Of a stretch of 64,000 nt of DNA, positions 19,807 to 30,160 are shown in pieces. Made by a program: the position numbers and the translations under genes. Origin of the DNA: an uncultured Alphaproteobacteria bacterium. Its GTDB lineage: Bacteria; Pseudomonadota; Alphaproteobacteria; HIMB59. The stretch is taken from NCBI GenBank assembly GCA_902515765.1, contig CABXVZ010000004.1, positions 1 to 64,000 of the forward strand, in the 5' to 3' direction. Each line of letters starts with the position of its first letter. Positions within the stretch are counted from its first letter, which is position 1. Under the pieces are notes generated by a model. The model did not search any database and had not been told where the DNA came from. It saw only the letters and a program-made list of their open reading frames with translations.

Positions 19807-20139
19807 TTGGAAAATATCAAATTAAATCAACTAGTTTTTAATTCAGATGGGCTAATACCTACTATAGCACAGGAGCGCTCAACTAAGGAAATTCTTATGG
19901 TTGCCTATTCTAATCAAGAGTCATTAACCTTATCGCTTAAGAATAATAAAGCGTATTTTTGGAGTAGAAGTAAAAAAAAAATATGGCTCAAGGGAGAAAC
20001 ATCTGGAAATATTTTAAAACTGTTTAATATTTATTCAGATTGTGATAACGATACTTTAATTTTTGAAGTTGACCTAGATGGCTCAGGTGCTTGTCATACT
20101 GGAGCTAAGACTTGCTTTTTTAAAAAATTAAAATTATGA
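19807..20139 (+). CDS. hisI: Phosphoribosyl-AMP cyclohydrolase
   Basis: A 110-residue HisI, third step of histidine synthesis, opening the purine ring of phosphoribosyl-AMP. Motifs: LMVAYSNQESL, AYFWSRSKKKIWLKGETSGN, the metal-binding DCDNDTLIFEVD and GSGACHTGAKTCFF. It lacks the HisE half found in fused HisIE proteins. The start is a TTG at 19807. Its stop overlaps the thrS start (ATGA), so the two are translationally coupled, an arrangement without obvious pathway logic. Confidence 0.93.
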   Translation: MENIKLNQLVFNSDGLIPTIAQERSTKEILMVAYSNQESLTLSLKNNKAYFWSRSKKKIWLKGETSGNILKLFNIYSDCDNDTLIFEVDLDGSGACHTGAKTCFFKKLKL

Positions 20140-21920
20140 ATGAAATCATTGCATATAAAGATCATAATGATGAATATTACGATCATGAAATAGCAGATGG
20201 TGTGCCTATAAAATCTAAATCAGAAGATGCTTTAAATATTATGCGCCATGACATGGCTCATATATTAGCAGAGGCTGTCACTACTTTATTTCCTAATGCT
20301 AAACCTACTATAGGTCCTTTCATTAAAAATGGTTTTTACTATGACTTTGATATGGAGAACACTCTTTCGGATGAGGATATAAGTAAAATAGAAGCTCAAA
20401 TGAAAAAAATCTTGTCTGAGGGCAGAGATTTTAAAAAAAGATCTGTTTCTAAAGAGGATGCTTTAGAAATTTTTAAAGATAATCAATATAAAGTTGAGTT
20501 AATTAATAATCTTGATAATTCTGCTGAAATTAATTTATACGATCAAAAAAACTTTACTGATTTGTGCAAAGGTCCCCATCATTCTTCTACCACAGAGTAT
20601 GATGCTAATTTTAAGATAACCAGTGTATCAGGAGCTTATTGGAGGGGAATAAGTACAAATAAAATGTTGCAACGTATTTATGCAACTGCTTTTTATAGTG
20701 AAAAAGAACTTAACAAATATCTCAAGAATTTAGAGGAAGCTAAAGAAAGAAATCATCGAAGATTAGGAACGGATATGGGTTTATTTTTGTTAACTGACCT
20801 GTCTGCCGGAAATGTTTTTTGGAAAGAAAAAGGCTTAACTCTTTACCAAAATATTGAAAAATATATTAGATCAGAGCAACAAAAATTAAACTATTTAGAG
20901 GTTAAAACACCTGAATTAGTTTCAAATGAGCTTTGGATCAAATCTGGTCATTGGGATAATTTTAAAGAAAATATGTTTACATCTGAAACTGATAATAAAA
21001 CTTTTGCTCTCAAACCTATGAATTGTCCGTGTCATATAGTTCTCTTTAATTCACAACTTATAACATATAAGGATCTCCCCTTACGTTACTCAGAATTTGG
21101 TAAATGTCATAGATATGAACCTTCTGGGGCATTAAATGGCCTATTTAGAGTTAGAGGGTTTACACAAGATGACGCTCATATCTTTTGTACAGGTGATCAA
21201 ATTTATGATGTTTGTAATGAAACAGCTCTTTTGATAGAGAGAGTTTATAAAAGATTTGGATTTGAAAAAATTAAATACAACATTTCTACAAAACCTGAAA
21301 AAAGTATAGGAACAAAGGAAAATTGGGATAATGCAGAAAATCAACTTAAAAAAGTTCTCAGTGATAATAACAAAGAGTTTAATATACTTGAAGGCGAAGG
21401 TGCCTTCTATGGTCCTAAGATTGAATTTACTCTAGAAGACTCTCTTGGAAGAGAATGGCAATGTGGAACTATTCAAATAGATTTTAATTTACCTGAAAGA
21501 TTAGGTGCCAAATATAAAGATACCAATGATAAAAATCAGACACCTATAATGATTCACAGGGCAGTTGTGGGGTCTTTAGAGAGGTTTATAGCTATTATAT
21601 TAGAAAATACTAATGGTTGGGTTCCTTTATTTATTACGCCTATTCAATTAGCGATACTACCAGTGTCAGAAAAATTTATTGAATACTGCAATGAATTAAA
21701 CCAGCATTTAAAAGAGGCTGGTATTAGAACCGTAGTTGACGGCTCTGACAATAAATTAGGATATAAAATTAGAAACTCAGTTTCTAAAAAAATACCTTAT
21801 TCACTCGTGGTTGGAGAAAAAGAGATTGAGTCTAAAAATTTTAATTTGAGAAATAGAAAAGGTGAAAATACTTCTTTTGCTGCAATTGAAGAGCTTAAAG
21901 AATTCTTTCAAAATAATTAA
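20136..21920 (+). CDS. thrS: Threonyl-tRNA synthetase without a normal TGS domain
   Basis: Charges tRNA-Thr. It has 594 residues instead of about 640: only about 34 residues precede the editing domain (IMRHDMAHILAEAV), so the N-terminal TGS domain of about 60 residues is missing or reduced. The editing domain with HDMAH and DLCKGPH remains, followed by the class II catalytic core (motif 2 FRVRGFTQDDAHIFC), the zinc-site region NCPCHIVLF, GRIEWQCG-type motif GREWQCGTIQIDF, and the C-terminal anticodon-binding domain (IAILPVSEKFIEYC). Coupled to hisI by an ATGA overlap. Confidence 0.95.
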   Translation: MNEIIAYKDHNDEYYDHEIADGVPIKSKSEDALNIMRHDMAHILAEAVTTLFPNAKPTIGPFIKNGFYYDFDMENTLSDEDISKIEAQMKKILSEGRDFKKRSVSKEDALEIFKDNQYKVELINNLDNSAEINLYDQKNFTDLCKGPHHSSTTEYDANFKITSVSGAYWRGISTNKMLQRIYATAFYSEKELNKYLKNLEEAKERNHRRLGTDMGLFLLTDLSAGNVFWKEKGLTLYQNIEKYIRSEQQKLNYLEVKTPELVSNELWIKSGHWDNFKENMFTSETDNKTFALKPMNCPCHIVLFNSQLITYKDLPLRYSEFGKCHRYEPSGALNGLFRVRGFTQDDAHIFCTGDQIYDVCNETALLIERVYKRFGFEKIKYNISTKPEKSIGTKENWDNAENQLKKVLSDNNKEFNILEGEGAFYGPKIEFTLEDSLGREWQCGTIQIDFNLPERLGAKYKDTNDKNQTPIMIHRAVVGSLERFIAIILENTNGWVPLFITPIQLAILPVSEKFIEYCNELNQHLKEAGIRTVVDGSDNKLGYKIRNSVSKKIPYSLVVGEKEIESKNFNLRNRKGENTSFAAIEELKEFFQNN

Positions 21921-21958
21921 TTATTTTTTTTAATTTTTAAATTAATGTAATTTTGTTA

Positions 21959-22855
21959 ATGAGCAATCATCTTAAAGCGGTACTAATTGTTGTAATGAGT
22001 GGGTTTATTTGGAGTTTTGGGCCATTAGTAGTGAAAAGTATGATTAATCCTCAAATGTATCAATTACCCTATTTGGTAATAAGAGGAACGACTGTAGCCT
22101 TAATTATAGGATTTTATTTATCAATTAATGAGGGTTCATCTTTTGCTAAAAAAATCCTAACAATAGATAAAATTACAATTATTGGTGGATTAAGTTTAAC
22201 AACAGCTTTTTTAGGTTTTATTTATTCTATTAGCTACACTACAGCAGCGGTAACTTTATTTATGTTAGCTTTGATGCCTTTCTTAGCTTCTATACTAGCT
22301 TTTATTTTTTTATCAGAAAAAATATCTTTTCAAAATCTTATTAGCATGATCATAGCTTTTATAGGAACATTAGTTATGATTTATGCCAGTGCATTTAGCG
22401 GTTCTTTTTTTGGATTACTTATGGGTTTCATTTCGAGCTTAGGTTTCTCTGCTTTTACAGTAACTTTAAGAAGCAAGAGTGATTTTAAAAAATTTTATAT
22501 AATAATTTATGCAGGAATGTTTTGTGCAATAATCTCTATTCTTTTAATGATTTTTCAAGGGCAAGATTTTTATTTACCTTTAAAGAATATTGGATTGAGT
22601 ATATTTCATGGATCTATAGTAGCTTCAGGTCTAATACTCTTTAGTATTGGTTCGAAGCAATTACTTTCTGGAGAACTAACAATGCTCTCTCTTTTAGAGG
22701 TTGTTGGGGGAATATTTTGGGCCTGGTTGCCTATTCTAGGAATTAACGAAGTACCAAATACAAATACTATTATTGGTGGTCTTATAATTTGTGTGGCAAT
22801 AGCAATGAACTCTTATCGTTTTGATAGAAAAAGACTTCAGAATATGACTAGATAA
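21959..22855 (+). CDS. EamA/DMT-family transporter
   Basis: A roughly 298-residue inner-membrane protein with about ten hydrophobic segments arranged as two EamA repeats (first beginning AVLIVVMSGFIWSFGPLVVK; second GLLMGFISSLGFSAFTVTL). The drug/metabolite transporter superfamily exports or exchanges small metabolites such as amino acids; the substrate cannot be read from sequence. I use the ATG at 21959; a TTG six bases earlier is possible. It is convergent with a second EamA gene, overlapping by 8 bases. The two proteins are not close copies. Confidence 0.85.
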   Translation: MSNHLKAVLIVVMSGFIWSFGPLVVKSMINPQMYQLPYLVIRGTTVALIIGFYLSINEGSSFAKKILTIDKITIIGGLSLTTAFLGFIYSISYTTAAVTLFMLALMPFLASILAFIFLSEKISFQNLISMIIAFIGTLVMIYASAFSGSFFGLLMGFISSLGFSAFTVTLRSKSDFKKFYIIIYAGMFCAIISILLMIFQGQDFYLPLKNIGLSIFHGSIVASGLILFSIGSKQLLSGELTMLSLLEVVGGIFWAWLPILGINEVPNTNTIIGGLIICVAIAMNSYRFDRKRLQNMTR

Positions 22856-23702
22856 TAAGACCCACTACTCCTAAAAAAGATAAGCAGATACCGGAAGCTT
22901 GAATCTTAGATATTGTTTCTTTTAAAATAAACCTGGCCAATATAACTGTCACAAGACCAAAACCTGATGAAATTACAACAGCAATGCTCACTCTGTCGAA
23001 TGCATAAGCGTAGACTAAACAAAAATAACCAGTGGTCTCAAGAATTCCTTGGAAAAAAAGTATTGGTATGGATTTTTTAGTTAAAAATATTTTCGATTTT
23101 GTAAATAAAAGAAGGGTTGCTATTCCTAAAAGACTAAAAAATCTTATATAAATAACAGTTTCAAGTGTATTAAGAGTATTTGATGCCTCCTGAGAAAAAA
23201 CCAATCCTAAAGCAAGCATCACACTTGACATAAAGGATATGATAACAGAATCTTTTATTTGTTTTTTAGTTAAACCCAGACTTTCTTGATGACTTTCTGC
23301 GCTGATAGATACGAAAACAGCTCCAGATATTACAATTAAAGTAGATATCCATTGAATTAAAGTAGGTTCGCTCCCCAGTGCAAAACGAATTGAAAAAACA
23401 AAAAGAGGGTTAATGGCAACTATTGGAGCAACTATTGAAACAGGCCCCATTTGTAATCCCCTGTAAAGACACAGGAGACCAAACATAATTAAAATACCTG
23501 AGAGAAAACTATTGCTTAAGCCTATAGCATTAGGTGCTAAACCGTCCCCCAAAAAAAAAAATATAAAAATGTAAAAAATAGAACCGACAACCAACATAAA
23601 AAATAAAGAATTTTTAAATCCGACTTCTTGAGAAGAAAATCTCGCTAAAAAATCACCAACTCCAAAACTAAGAGCGGATAATATACCTAAAAATACAACC
23701 AT
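22848..23702 (-). CDS. EamA/DMT-family transporter
   Basis: A 284-residue membrane protein of the drug/metabolite transporter superfamily, with about ten membrane segments in two EamA repeats. It begins MVVFLGILSALSFGVGDFLARFSSQEVG and contains GPVSIVAPIVAINPLFVF, a typical DMT phrase for the first repeat, and DRVSIAVVISSGFGLVTVILARFILKE in the second. The substrate is unknown. It lies 13 bases after sufA on the same strand, but this is probably only a neighbour. Confidence 0.85.
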   Translation of the reverse strand: MVVFLGILSALSFGVGDFLARFSSQEVGFKNSLFFMLVVGSIFYIFIFFFLGDGLAPNAIGLSNSFLSGILIMFGLLCLYRGLQMGPVSIVAPIVAINPLFVFSIRFALGSEPTLIQWISTLIVISGAVFVSISAESHQESLGLTKKQIKDSVIISFMSSVMLALGLVFSQEASNTLNTLETVIYIRFFSLLGIATLLLFTKSKIFLTKKSIPILFFQGILETTGYFCLVYAYAFDRVSIAVVISSGFGLVTVILARFILKETISKIQASGICLSFLGVVGLII

Positions 23703-23715
23703 AAATGTAAGTTAA

Positions 23716-24051
23716 TTAAACGTGAAAGCTTTCGCCACAACCACATTCACTTGTTTGATTAGGGTTGTTAAAAGTGAAACGTTCACCAAATTCTTCTTTG
23801 ACATAATCCATCTCAGTACCAATAACAAACATAATTGCTTTATTATCGATATAGAGGGGGAACTTATAATCATTAACTAGCTCACATCCTTCAATATTAT
23901 TTTCATTGGCGTAGTCCATAACATAGCTTAAACCTGCACACCCTTTTGTATTAAGAGCAATTTTTAGTCCAATAGCACCTTGGTTCTTACCCAATAGTTG
24001 GCTAATTTGATCTTGTGCATTTGAAGAAAGTTTAAAAAGTGGAGTAGACAT
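23716..24051 (-). CDS. sufA: Iron-sulfur assembly protein, SufA/IscA type
   Basis: A 111-residue A-type carrier that moves Fe-S clusters to target enzymes. The three conserved cysteines are present: TKGCAGLSYVMDY and, at the end, SECGCGESFHV. It is the last gene of the suf cluster and abuts sufT with no gap. SufA is chosen over IscA or ErpA because of the operon; sequence alone does not separate them. Confidence 0.9.
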   Translation of the reverse strand: MSTPLFKLSSNAQDQISQLLGKNQGAIGLKIALNTKGCAGLSYVMDYANENNIEGCELVNDYKFPLYIDNKAIMFVIGTEMDYVKEEFGERFTFNNPNQTSECGCGESFHV

Positions 24052-24441
24052 TTAATAACCTAATACCAATCTAGCATCTTCGCTCATCATATCTTTATTC
24101 CAAGGTGGATCAAATGTTAGTTTAACACTAACTTGACCTGAATTAGATATTTCATGGACTTTTTTTGCTACATCTAAAGGAAAACTATCAGCAACAGGGC
24201 AATTGACAGTTGTTAGAGTCATGGAAATCTTAATGTTATTAAATTTATCAATATCAATATCGTAAATCAGACCAAGATCATAAATATTTATACCTAACTC
24301 AGGGTCATTAATTTTTGTTAATTGATCAATAATTATTTTTTTTTCTAATGGCTTTGAGGCATCAGATAAAAATTTACCAAACACAAGTTCTCCATCTGAG
24401 TTTGCCTTAGGCATAAAATCAGATAATTCTTTTTCAACCAT
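24052..24441 (-). CDS. sufT: SufT-like MIP18/DUF59 protein
   Basis: A 129-residue protein of the MIP18 (DUF59) family, used in Fe-S cluster maturation. The core reads TKINDPELGINIYDLGLIYDIDI and TTVNCPVADSFP, with the conserved Cys, followed by FDPPWNKDMMSEDARLVLGY, the standard ending. It lies between sufS (1-base overlap) and sufA, the common alphaproteobacterial order. SufT assists Fe-S maturation when demand is high; that role comes from other bacteria. Confidence 0.9.
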   Translation of the reverse strand: MVEKELSDFMPKANSDGELVFGKFLSDASKPLEKKIIIDQLTKINDPELGINIYDLGLIYDIDIDKFNNIKISMTLTTVNCPVADSFPLDVAKKVHEISNSGQVSVKLTFDPPWNKDMMSEDARLVLGY

Positions 24442-25646
24442 TATTGAAGTAATTTAACTGTTTTTTCTAAAGAGTCGACTAGGATGTCAATATCATTAAT
24501 ATCATTATAAATTCCGAAAGAAGCACGACAAGAACCAGGAATATTCATTTTTTTCATGAAAGGCTGACAGCAATGCTGCCCTCCTCTTATCATTATTCCA
24601 TACTGATCAAGAAAAGTAGAAATATCATTATAATTTTTATCAATAATATTAAATGAAACTATTGAGCTAGCATTTATTTGCTTTTCAATGCCATAGATTT
24701 GAATTGAAGGAATATCTTTTAGTCTTTCAATTAAAGTATTTCTCATCTTATTTTCTTCTTCAAAATAACTATAGAAATTAATTTTATTTAAATATTCAAG
24801 AGAAGCATTAAGACCAACCACGGCTTCTATAGATGGTGTACCAGGTTCAAATTTATTAGGAAGATCTGCATAAGAAAAAGTTGATAAAGTTACGTCATTA
24901 ATCATTCCTCCACCAAGAAAAGGAGGGTCCATCTCTTCGAGAATTTTTTGTTTACCGAATAAAATACCTACACCTGATGGGCCGTATAGTTTATGAGAAG
25001 AAAAGGAATAAAAATCACAATCTAAATCTTGAACGTCAATATTGCAATGAGCGATAGATTGACATCCATCAAGAGCTATAAGAATATCTTTTGATATACT
25101 AGATTTGATTTTTTTAATATCTAAGATTTGCCCTGTAACATTAGACATATGGGTTATGGCTAGTATTTTTGTAGTATCGCTGCAGATATCAATTATTTGT
25201 TGCTCATCAATAATTCCATTTTCATTAACTGGAACTATTTTTAATTCTAAGTTTGAGTTATCGCAAATTTTCATCCAAGGAAGGTAGTTAGAATGGTGCT
25301 CTAATTCAGTAATAACGACTTGACCCCCATCTTGAAATTTTTTAATGAGAGAATTGGCTATAATATTTATAGAGTCGGTTGCCCCTCTAGTAAAAATTAC
25401 TTCTTTAGACGATTTAGCATTAATGAAATCTTTTACGCTTTCTCTTGTTCTTTCAAATTGATCTGTAGCGCTGATACTCAGAGAGTTCATACCTCTATGA
25501 ACATTTTCATATGAATTCTCATAGAAATTAGTTAAGGATTCAATGACTGAATTTGGTTTTTGAGTGCTAGCAGCAGAGTCCAAATATGTTATGGGATAAT
25601 TTCTAATTTTTTTTGATAAAATTGGAAAATCTGATTTGAAGCTCAT
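24441..25646 (-). CDS. sufS: Cysteine desulfurase SufS
   Basis: A 401-residue PLP enzyme that takes sulfur from cysteine and holds it as a persulfide for Fe-S cluster assembly. The PLP lysine is K219 in SFSSHKLYGPSG; the sulfur-carrying cysteine is C359 in RGGQHCCQP. Begins with the family pattern DFPILSKKIRNYPITYLDSAAS. Overlaps sufD by four bases and sufT by one, so it is within one operon. No sufE or sufU partner is visible in the window. Confidence 0.95.
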   Translation of the reverse strand: MSFKSDFPILSKKIRNYPITYLDSAASTQKPNSVIESLTNFYENSYENVHRGMNSLSISATDQFERTRESVKDFINAKSSKEVIFTRGATDSINIIANSLIKKFQDGGQVVITELEHHSNYLPWMKICDNSNLELKIVPVNENGIIDEQQIIDICSDTTKILAITHMSNVTGQILDIKKIKSSISKDILIALDGCQSIAHCNIDVQDLDCDFYSFSSHKLYGPSGVGILFGKQKILEEMDPPFLGGGMINDVTLSTFSYADLPNKFEPGTPSIEAVVGLNASLEYLNKINFYSYFEEENKMRNTLIERLKDIPSIQIYGIEKQINASSIVSFNIIDKNYNDISTFLDQYGIMIRGGQHCCQPFMKKMNIPGSCRASFGIYNDINDIDILVDSLEKTVKLLQ

Positions 25647-26746
25647 GTTAATAAATTATCTAATAATTTTATTGAAAAGTCTTTGATATCTTTCGTTTGA
25701 ATAATATCAAGTGTTTCAATAATAAAAGCTTTTTGAAGCAGTAAATTTGCAACTTCTTTGCTGATACCTCTGGAATTAAAATAAAATATCTGTTCTTGAT
25801 CAATCTTAGAAACAGTTGATCCATGACTACATTTTACATCATCAGCGTATATTTCTAATTCTGGTTTATTATTAGCTTTGGAAATATTATCTAATAGAAG
25901 AGATCTGCTCATTTGATAGCCGTCTGTTTTCTGAGCTATAGAGTCTACGTAAATTTTACCTTGAAAATTAGTAATAGCTCCATTGTTAACAATAGATTTA
26001 AAAACCTCTCTACTTGATGATGAGGGTTTGACATGCTGGATAAATGAATAGTTATCATTCACTCCAAAATTATTAAAATTTAAACCTGATAATTCAAAAT
26101 TGCATTTTTCTGCTAAGGATGAGAAGAATTCATTTCTTATGTGTGTGTTATTAGACTGAAATGAAGCAAAATTAAAATTAGAGTAATTAGATTGTTTTAC
26201 TTCAAAATATAAAAAAGATTTTTTATTGGAAACATCATAATGAACGACTTCTAGATTTGCATTTTCAGCTACATTAAAAATTAAAGATTTGGGAGTCTCA
26301 TCATCACAATTATAGTTCAAAAGCACTAAGGTTTTAAGTTGAGGGTCCTTTTTTTGAATAGTGATATTCTTAGAAATATTTGAAATATTTAAAAAAAGAG
26401 ATGTCTCTTTAAAATTATCTAAGTTGATAGATATTGAAGTTCTATGGACTAAGGATGAGACTCTAAAAAAACTATCCGAGTTACTAAAACCCCATTTATC
26501 AATAGTAGGCTTTAGATCTATATTAGCAAAAGTATTATGGGAAATATCGGTAGTTAGTTTAGTTAGATCTTTGTGTAATGGGGACTTAACTGTATCGGAT
26601 TGAGACTCAATATTTTTATGTAATTGAGCATATCTGTAATTTTCAATTTTAAAGTTTTTAAAAGGATTTTTTTCTAATAAAATTTCTTTTGCATGGATTG
26701 ATAGGTTCTCCATTGAAGTATCATTTAAAATATTATCTTTGATCAT
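25643..26746 (-). CDS. sufD: Fe-S scaffold subunit SufD
   Basis: A 367-residue SufD, partner of SufB in the SufBC2D scaffold. The N-terminal half is weakly conserved, as usual; the C-terminal beta-helix core has QKTDGYQMSRSLLLD, EIYADDVKCSHGSTVSKID (with the conserved Cys and His) and FYFNSRGISKEVANLLL. Overlaps sufC and sufS. Low-complexity Asn and Ser enrichment reflects base composition. Confidence 0.93.
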   Translation of the reverse strand: MIKDNILNDTSMENLSIHAKEILLEKNPFKNFKIENYRYAQLHKNIESQSDTVKSPLHKDLTKLTTDISHNTFANIDLKPTIDKWGFSNSDSFFRVSSLVHRTSISINLDNFKETSLFLNISNISKNITIQKKDPQLKTLVLLNYNCDDETPKSLIFNVAENANLEVVHYDVSNKKSFLYFEVKQSNYSNFNFASFQSNNTHIRNEFFSSLAEKCNFELSGLNFNNFGVNDNYSFIQHVKPSSSSREVFKSIVNNGAITNFQGKIYVDSIAQKTDGYQMSRSLLLDNISKANNKPELEIYADDVKCSHGSTVSKIDQEQIFYFNSRGISKEVANLLLQKAFIIETLDIIQTKDIKDFSIKLLDNLLT

Positions 26747-27492
26747 TAAGCAGTCTTAGATATCTCTTCATAGCCTTTCTCTTCTAATTCTAAGGCTAAT
26801 GAAAAATCTCCTGATTTTACAATTTTTCCATCCGCTATAATATGAACATAGTCAGGCTTAATATAATTTAAAAGTCTTTGATAATGCGTAATTACAAGAA
26901 AGCTATTATCTTTGTTTCGAAGTTTATTAACACCTTCAGATACAATTCTTAATGCATCAATATCTAAACCTGAGTCTGTTTCGTCTAAGATTGACATTGC
27001 AGGATTTAGTAGAGACATCTGTAAAATTTCTTGTTTCTTTTTTTCACCACCTGAGTAATTGACGTTAAGATCTCTTCTCAACATATCAGGAGAAATATCT
27101 AATTCTTGAGCTTGAGATTTTATTAACTTAGCAAACTCTAAAGCATCAATTTCTGGGAGTCCATGATGTTTTCTTTTTGAATTAATTGCAGTCTTTAAGA
27201 AAAAGGAAGTTTGCACTCCTGGTATTTCCATAGGATATTGAAATGCTAAAAAAAGACCTTCGTTAGCTCTTTCGTCAACTTCTAAGTCTAATAAATTTTT
27301 GCCATTATAATCTATACTGCCTCTTTCCATCTCATAGCCGTCTTTTCCAGAGAGAAAATAAGAAAGAGTACTTTTTCCAGAGCCATTTGGCCCCATCAAA
27401 GCATGAACTTCTCCTTTATTGATGGATAAATTTAATCCATTTAAAATTTTCTTTCCTTCAATAGATACATGAAGATCTTTAATATTTAACAT
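26746..27492 (-). CDS. sufC: Fe-S assembly ATPase SufC
   Basis: A 248-residue ABC-type ATPase that drives conformational change of the SufBC2D scaffold. Walker A GPNGSGKSTLSYFLSG, signature NYSGGEKKKQEILQM, Walker B SILDETDSGLD, then VITHYQRLLNYIKPDYVHI, the characteristic SufC wording. It is not a membrane transporter. One-base overlaps with sufB and sufD. Confidence 0.96.
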   Translation of the reverse strand: MLNIKDLHVSIEGKKILNGLNLSINKGEVHALMGPNGSGKSTLSYFLSGKDGYEMERGSIDYNGKNLLDLEVDERANEGLFLAFQYPMEIPGVQTSFFLKTAINSKRKHHGLPEIDALEFAKLIKSQAQELDISPDMLRRDLNVNYSGGEKKKQEILQMSLLNPAMSILDETDSGLDIDALRIVSEGVNKLRNKDNSFLVITHYQRLLNYIKPDYVHIIADGKIVKSGDFSLALELEEKGYEEISKTA

Positions 27493-28949
27493 TATCCAAC
27501 ACTTCCTTCTAAACTTATAGCTACTAGTTTTTGTGCTTCTACAGCAAACTCCATAGGTAAGTGCTGAAGTACTTCTTTACAAAAGCCATTAACAATTAAT
27601 CCAACAGCATCCTCACTATTTAAACCTCTTTGCATACAATAAAACAACTGCTCTTCATTAATTTTTGATGTTGTTGCCTCGTGTTCAACCATAGAGTCTG
27701 AATTACTTGATTCAATATAAGGTACTGTGTGTGCACCACATTCATTACCTATTAATAATGAGTCACATTGGGTGAAATTTCTAGAATTGGAGGCCTTAGA
27801 CTGAATATTGACTAAGCCTCTGTATGTATTGTTTGCCTTACCAGCAGATATGCCCTTAGATATAATTTTAGAGGAAGTATTTTTTCCAATATGAATCATT
27901 TTGGTTCCTGTGTCTGCTTGTTGCCTATTATTTGTGATAGCTACTGAATAAAATTCACCTTTAGAATTATCACCCTGTAAAATACAACTAGGATATTTCC
28001 AAGTAATAGCGGAGCCAGTTTCCACTTGTGTCCAAGAAATTTTGGAATTATTGCCTCTGCAGGCTCCTCTTTTAGTAACAAAATTATAAATACCCCCCTT
28101 ACCTTCGCTATCTCCAGGATACCAATTTTGAACTGTAGAATATTTAATTTCAGCATTCTCTAAAGTAACTAACTCAACATTAGCAGCATGAAGTTGGCTT
28201 TCATCTCTCATAGGAGCAGTGCAGCCTTCAAGATAACTTACATAACTATTTTTATCAGCTATGATTAAAGTCCTCTCAAATTGACCTGTGTTCATTGCAT
28301 TAATTCTAAAATAAGTTGAAAGTTCGACTGGACATCTCACTCCCTCGGGAATATAGACAAAAGATCCGTCAGTAAATACGGCTGAGTTTAATGCTGCAAA
28401 GGAATGGTCTGCTATTGGAATAACACTTCCTAAATATTTTTTCACTAATTCAGGATGATTTTTAGTAGCTTCAGAAATAGAACAAAAAATAATTCCTAAT
28501 TCGCTTAATTGTTTTTTATATGTTGTTGCAACAGATACTGAGTCGAATACGACATCGACAGCTACACCCGCTAATTTCTCTTGTTCTTTAATTGGTATTC
28601 CAAGTTTTTCATAAGTTTTTAAAATTTCTGGGTCAATTTCATCCAGAGACTTAGGCTTATCTTTAAGACTTTTTGGAGATGAATAATAATAGTAATCTTG
28701 AAAATCAATATCGGGGATATCTAATTTTGCCCAATCTGGCTTTGGCATTTTGTTAAATACACTAAAAGCTTTTAATCTCCAGTCTAACATCCATTCAGGT
28801 TCGTTTTTTTGGGCAGATATGTATTTTACTATATCCTCGTTGAGGCCTTTAGGAGGCTTGATATCATCAACATCGGTAGAGAATCCATACTTATAATCAC
28901 TATTGCCTAACTTATTTACTTGTTTAATTGTTTGTTCTGTTGCTGCCAT
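27492..28949 (-). CDS. sufB: Fe-S scaffold subunit SufB
   Basis: A 485-residue SufB, the main scaffold on which Fe-S clusters form. Typical phrases: [24 protein letters not shown]-like [41 protein letters not shown], and [11 protein letters not shown] near the end, with conserved cysteines. It is the first gene of sufB-C-D-S-T-A. No IscR/RirA-type regulator gene precedes it; upstream is mnmA on the same strand, 61 bases away. Confidence 0.96.
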   Translation of the reverse strand: MAATEQTIKQVNKLGNSDYKYGFSTDVDDIKPPKGLNEDIVKYISAQKNEPEWMLDWRLKAFSVFNKMPKPDWAKLDIPDIDFQDYYYYSSPKSLKDKPKSLDEIDPEILKTYEKLGIPIKEQEKLAGVAVDVVFDSVSVATTYKKQLSELGIIFCSISEATKNHPELVKKYLGSVIPIADHSFAALNSAVFTDGSFVYIPEGVRCPVELSTYFRINAMNTGQFERTLIIADKNSYVSYLEGCTAPMRDESQLHAANVELVTLENAEIKYSTVQNWYPGDSEGKGGIYNFVTKRGACRGNNSKISWTQVETGSAITWKYPSCILQGDNSKGEFYSVAITNNRQQADTGTKMIHIGKNTSSKIISKGISAGKANNTYRGLVNIQSKASNSRNFTQCDSLLIGNECGAHTVPYIESSNSDSMVEHEATTSKINEEQLFYCMQRGLNSEDAVGLIVNGFCKEVLQHLPMEFAVEAQKLVAISLEGSVG

Positions 28950-29010
28950 AAGTCTCCGATATATAAGATAATTAAGGAAATTTACAAGAAAATACGAAAA
29001 AGTAAGGTTT

Positions 29011-30111
29011 CTAGTTCAATTTCTGTTTAATTATGCCACCACCAAGTACTCTATCTTGGTCGTAAAGCACACAAGCTTGCCCTTTTGTAATTGCCTCCAA
29101 AGGTTCATCAAATTCAAAGGAAAAACCCTCAGAGATTTTCTTTAAAGTTCCTTTTTTTGGCTCAGATAGGGATCTAATTTTGGCAGTACAACTAATTTCA
29201 ATAGCTGATTGGCTAAAGTCATAATCTGGCATGATAAAATTTAAGTTATCTAACAATAAAGATTTGCCTAAAAGGTCTTTTTTATCTCCAATTATAATTT
29301 GGTTAGTCTCTTTAATGATATCAATAACATAAAGAGGATTTTCACTTGAAACACCTATTCCCCTTCTTTGGCCAATAGTGAAATTTTGAATACCATCATG
29401 ATGGGAAATCACGTTTCCATTAATGTCGATAATATCTCCAGTCTTTTTTTGACTTTTTATAAATTTTTTATAGTCGCCATCGGGAATAAAGCAGATATCT
29501 TGGCTATCTTTCTTGTTATAAACAATTAAGCCAAGGTCTTCAGCTATTTTTCTTGTTTTATTTTTTGGAATATCTCCTAAGGGGAATCTTAAGTAGTCCA
29601 ACTGATCTTGAGTAGTGGAAAAAAGGAAATAACTTTGATCTTTTGATTTATCTTCTGCACGAAACATATGGGCGTTTTTTGCATCACCCTTTCTTTTAAT
29701 ATAATGACCCGTCGCCATACAATCAGCTTCTAATTTTTTTGCAAAATTCATTAAATCTCTAAATTTGACAGTTTCATTACATTTAACACAAGGTATTGGT
29801 GTTTCACCATTCTCATAGGCATTTACAAAATAATCAATCACTTCACTTTTAAAAGTTTTTTCATAATTAAAAACGTAATGAGGGATATCTAGTTTTTGTG
29901 CAACTCTTCTAGCATCGTAGATATCTAATCCTGAACAACAGGAACCTTTTTTAGCTGATGAGTTAGAAGAATAAAGTTGAAGTGTGATACCTATAACATT
30001 ATATCCTTCTTGTTTGAGAAGCCCTGCTGTGACGGAGCTGTCTACCCCTCCAGACATGGCAACAACAACAGTTGTCTCTGATGGTTTTTTATTAAATCCT
30101 AATGTATTCAT
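29011..30111 (-). CDS. mnmA: tRNA-specific 2-thiouridylase MnmA
   Basis: A 366-residue enzyme that puts sulfur on U34 of tRNA-Lys, -Glu and -Gln. PP-loop motif [15 protein letters not shown], first catalytic Cys in [22 protein letters not shown], second Cys in [13 protein letters not shown], and the target-recognition domain after residue about 200. Needs sulfur from a cysteine desulfurase, so its place directly upstream of the suf genes is sensible. Confidence 0.96.
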   Translation of the reverse strand: MNTLGFNKKPSETTVVVAMSGGVDSSVTAGLLKQEGYNVIGITLQLYSSNSSAKKGSCCSGLDIYDARRVAQKLDIPHYVFNYEKTFKSEVIDYFVNAYENGETPIPCVKCNETVKFRDLMNFAKKLEADCMATGHYIKRKGDAKNAHMFRAEDKSKDQSYFLFSTTQDQLDYLRFPLGDIPKNKTRKIAEDLGLIVYNKKDSQDICFIPDGDYKKFIKSQKKTGDIIDINGNVISHHDGIQNFTIGQRRGIGVSSENPLYVIDIIKETNQIIIGDKKDLLGKSLLLDNLNFIMPDYDFSQSAIEISCTAKIRSLSEPKKGTLKKISEGFSFEFDEPLEAITKGQACVLYDQDRVLGGGIIKQKLN

Positions 30112-30160
30112 TATTAACTTGCTTTTTTGATTGAAACTAATCTATGATCTCTCCTCAATT

